This document shows positions 5,558 through 6,010 of a DNA stretch of 6,010 nucleotides, piece after piece; position 1 is the first letter of the stretch, and every line of letters begins with the position of its first letter. The stretch is from Nitrospinae bacterium CG22_combo_CG10-13_8_21_14_all_47_10. Lineage in GTDB: Bacteria > Nitrospinota > Nitrospinia > Nitrospinales > VA-1. The position numbers and the translations under genes were made by a program. The notes beneath the pieces are model-generated. The model worked only from the letters and a program-made list of their open reading frames with translations, was not told the DNA's origin and searched no databases. Location: assembly GCA_002786505.1 (NCBI GenBank), contig PCTK01000198.1, forward strand, positions 1,065 through 7,074, written 5' to 3'.

Positions 5558-6010
5558 TCAGTCATGATCCAACTTTTCCTCAAAACTTATATCCCGGTCA
5601 AAGTCTTCCGGAAAGCGGATTCTCATTGCGTTGGTGATGAAAGATGTTATTTCGTCCGGGCAATTCATCTCTAAAACCTCGTTGGCCAGTTGGCGGGCTT
5701 CTTCAAGCCTAATGGTGCGAATGATTTTTTTTACTTTTGGAACTGAATGGGGTTCCATGCTCAAAGCATCAATTTTTCCCAGCCCCATTAAAACCATGGT
5801 TGCTATGGGGTCCCCGCCGAGTTCGCCGCAAATAGAAACTTTTTTGCCCGCATTTTCCGCAGACTGCATAATATTTTTTAATGATCTCAATACGGAAGGG
5901 TGGAAGGGTTGATACAGATGCGCCACGCTCTCATTGACTCGATCCACTGCCAGAAGATACTGGATTAAGTCGTTGGTACCAATGCTGATGAAGTCAACTT
6001 CCTTGAGGAT
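5558..6010 (-). CDS. ptsI: PTS enzyme I (PEP-protein phosphotransferase), C-terminal part
   Basis: C-terminal PEP-binding barrel of enzyme I, which autophosphorylates from PEP and passes the phosphate to HPr. The frame stays open to the window edge, so the N-terminal HPr-binding and phospho-His domains lie beyond 6010; 150 residues are visible. Counting from the edge, VDFISIGTNDLIQYLLAVDR (5-24) matches the second PEP-enzyme signature. It continues N-E-S-V-A-H-L-Y-Q-P-F-H-P-S-V-L, and the active-site Cys is C61 in ICGELGGDP. The wording (AVDRVNE, HPSVL, VPKVKKIIR) fits enzyme I better than pyruvate phosphate dikinase or PEP synthase. The tail after VKKIIRTI is somewhat longer than in the E. 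coli protein and ends in an acidic stretch. No transporter is seen; in such lineages enzyme I often serves regulatory phosphorelays, though that is inference. It is probably co-transcribed with metK downstream. Confidence 0.92.
   Translation of the reverse strand: MLKEVDFISIGTNDLIQYLLAVDRVNESVAHLYQPFHPSVLRSLKNIMQSAENAGKKVSICGELGGDPIATMVLMGLGKIDALSMEPHSVPKVKKIIRTIRLEEARQLANEVLEMNCPDEITSFITNAMRIRFPEDFDRDISFEEKLDHD

Overview
This is a bacterial chromosomal window of moderate GC with short intergenic gaps. The gene set is mostly conserved housekeeping: trigger factor, SAM synthetase and PTS enzyme I. The protein sequences look Gram-negative, perhaps a deltaproteobacterial or Nitrospinota-like lineage. 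That placement is an impression from memory of the families and no marker in the window proves it. I see no mobile element, CRISPR array, tRNA or rRNA.

Layout. Positions 1-780 (+) hold the C-terminal 60% or so of trigger factor (tig), followed after 6 bases by a small Rieske [2Fe-2S] protein (787-1203, +). An AT-rich gap of 193 bases leads to an unrecognised 145-residue protein on the minus strand (1397-1834). It is divergently arranged with a class I SAM-dependent methyltransferase (1892-2665, +). A Gfo/Idh/MocA-family oxidoreductase-like protein runs on the minus strand (2707-3735), convergent with the methyltransferase. After an AT-rich divergent gap (3736-3886) comes a stand-alone CheY-like response regulator (3887-4273, +), convergent with metK (4324-5484, -). 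Upstream of metK on the same strand is the C-terminal part of PTS enzyme I (5558 to beyond 6010, -). No stretch over 300 bases lacks a gene.

How the genes relate. Only two pairs look co-transcribed: tig with the Rieske gene, and ptsI with metK. The middle genes alternate strand one by one, so they are probably single-gene units. The methyltransferase consumes the SAM that metK makes, but nothing in the layout couples them specifically.

Most interesting points: the Gfo/Idh/MocA protein lacks the usual catalytic residues and starts with TTG just downstream of a T6 homopolymer. The 57-base divergent region at 1835-1891 has a near-consensus promoter overlapping an inverted repeat that displays the opposite gene's Shine-Dalgarno. 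The 145-residue protein has a strong promoter and ribosome site but no recognised family. I did not find convincing evidence of a new multi-gene system.
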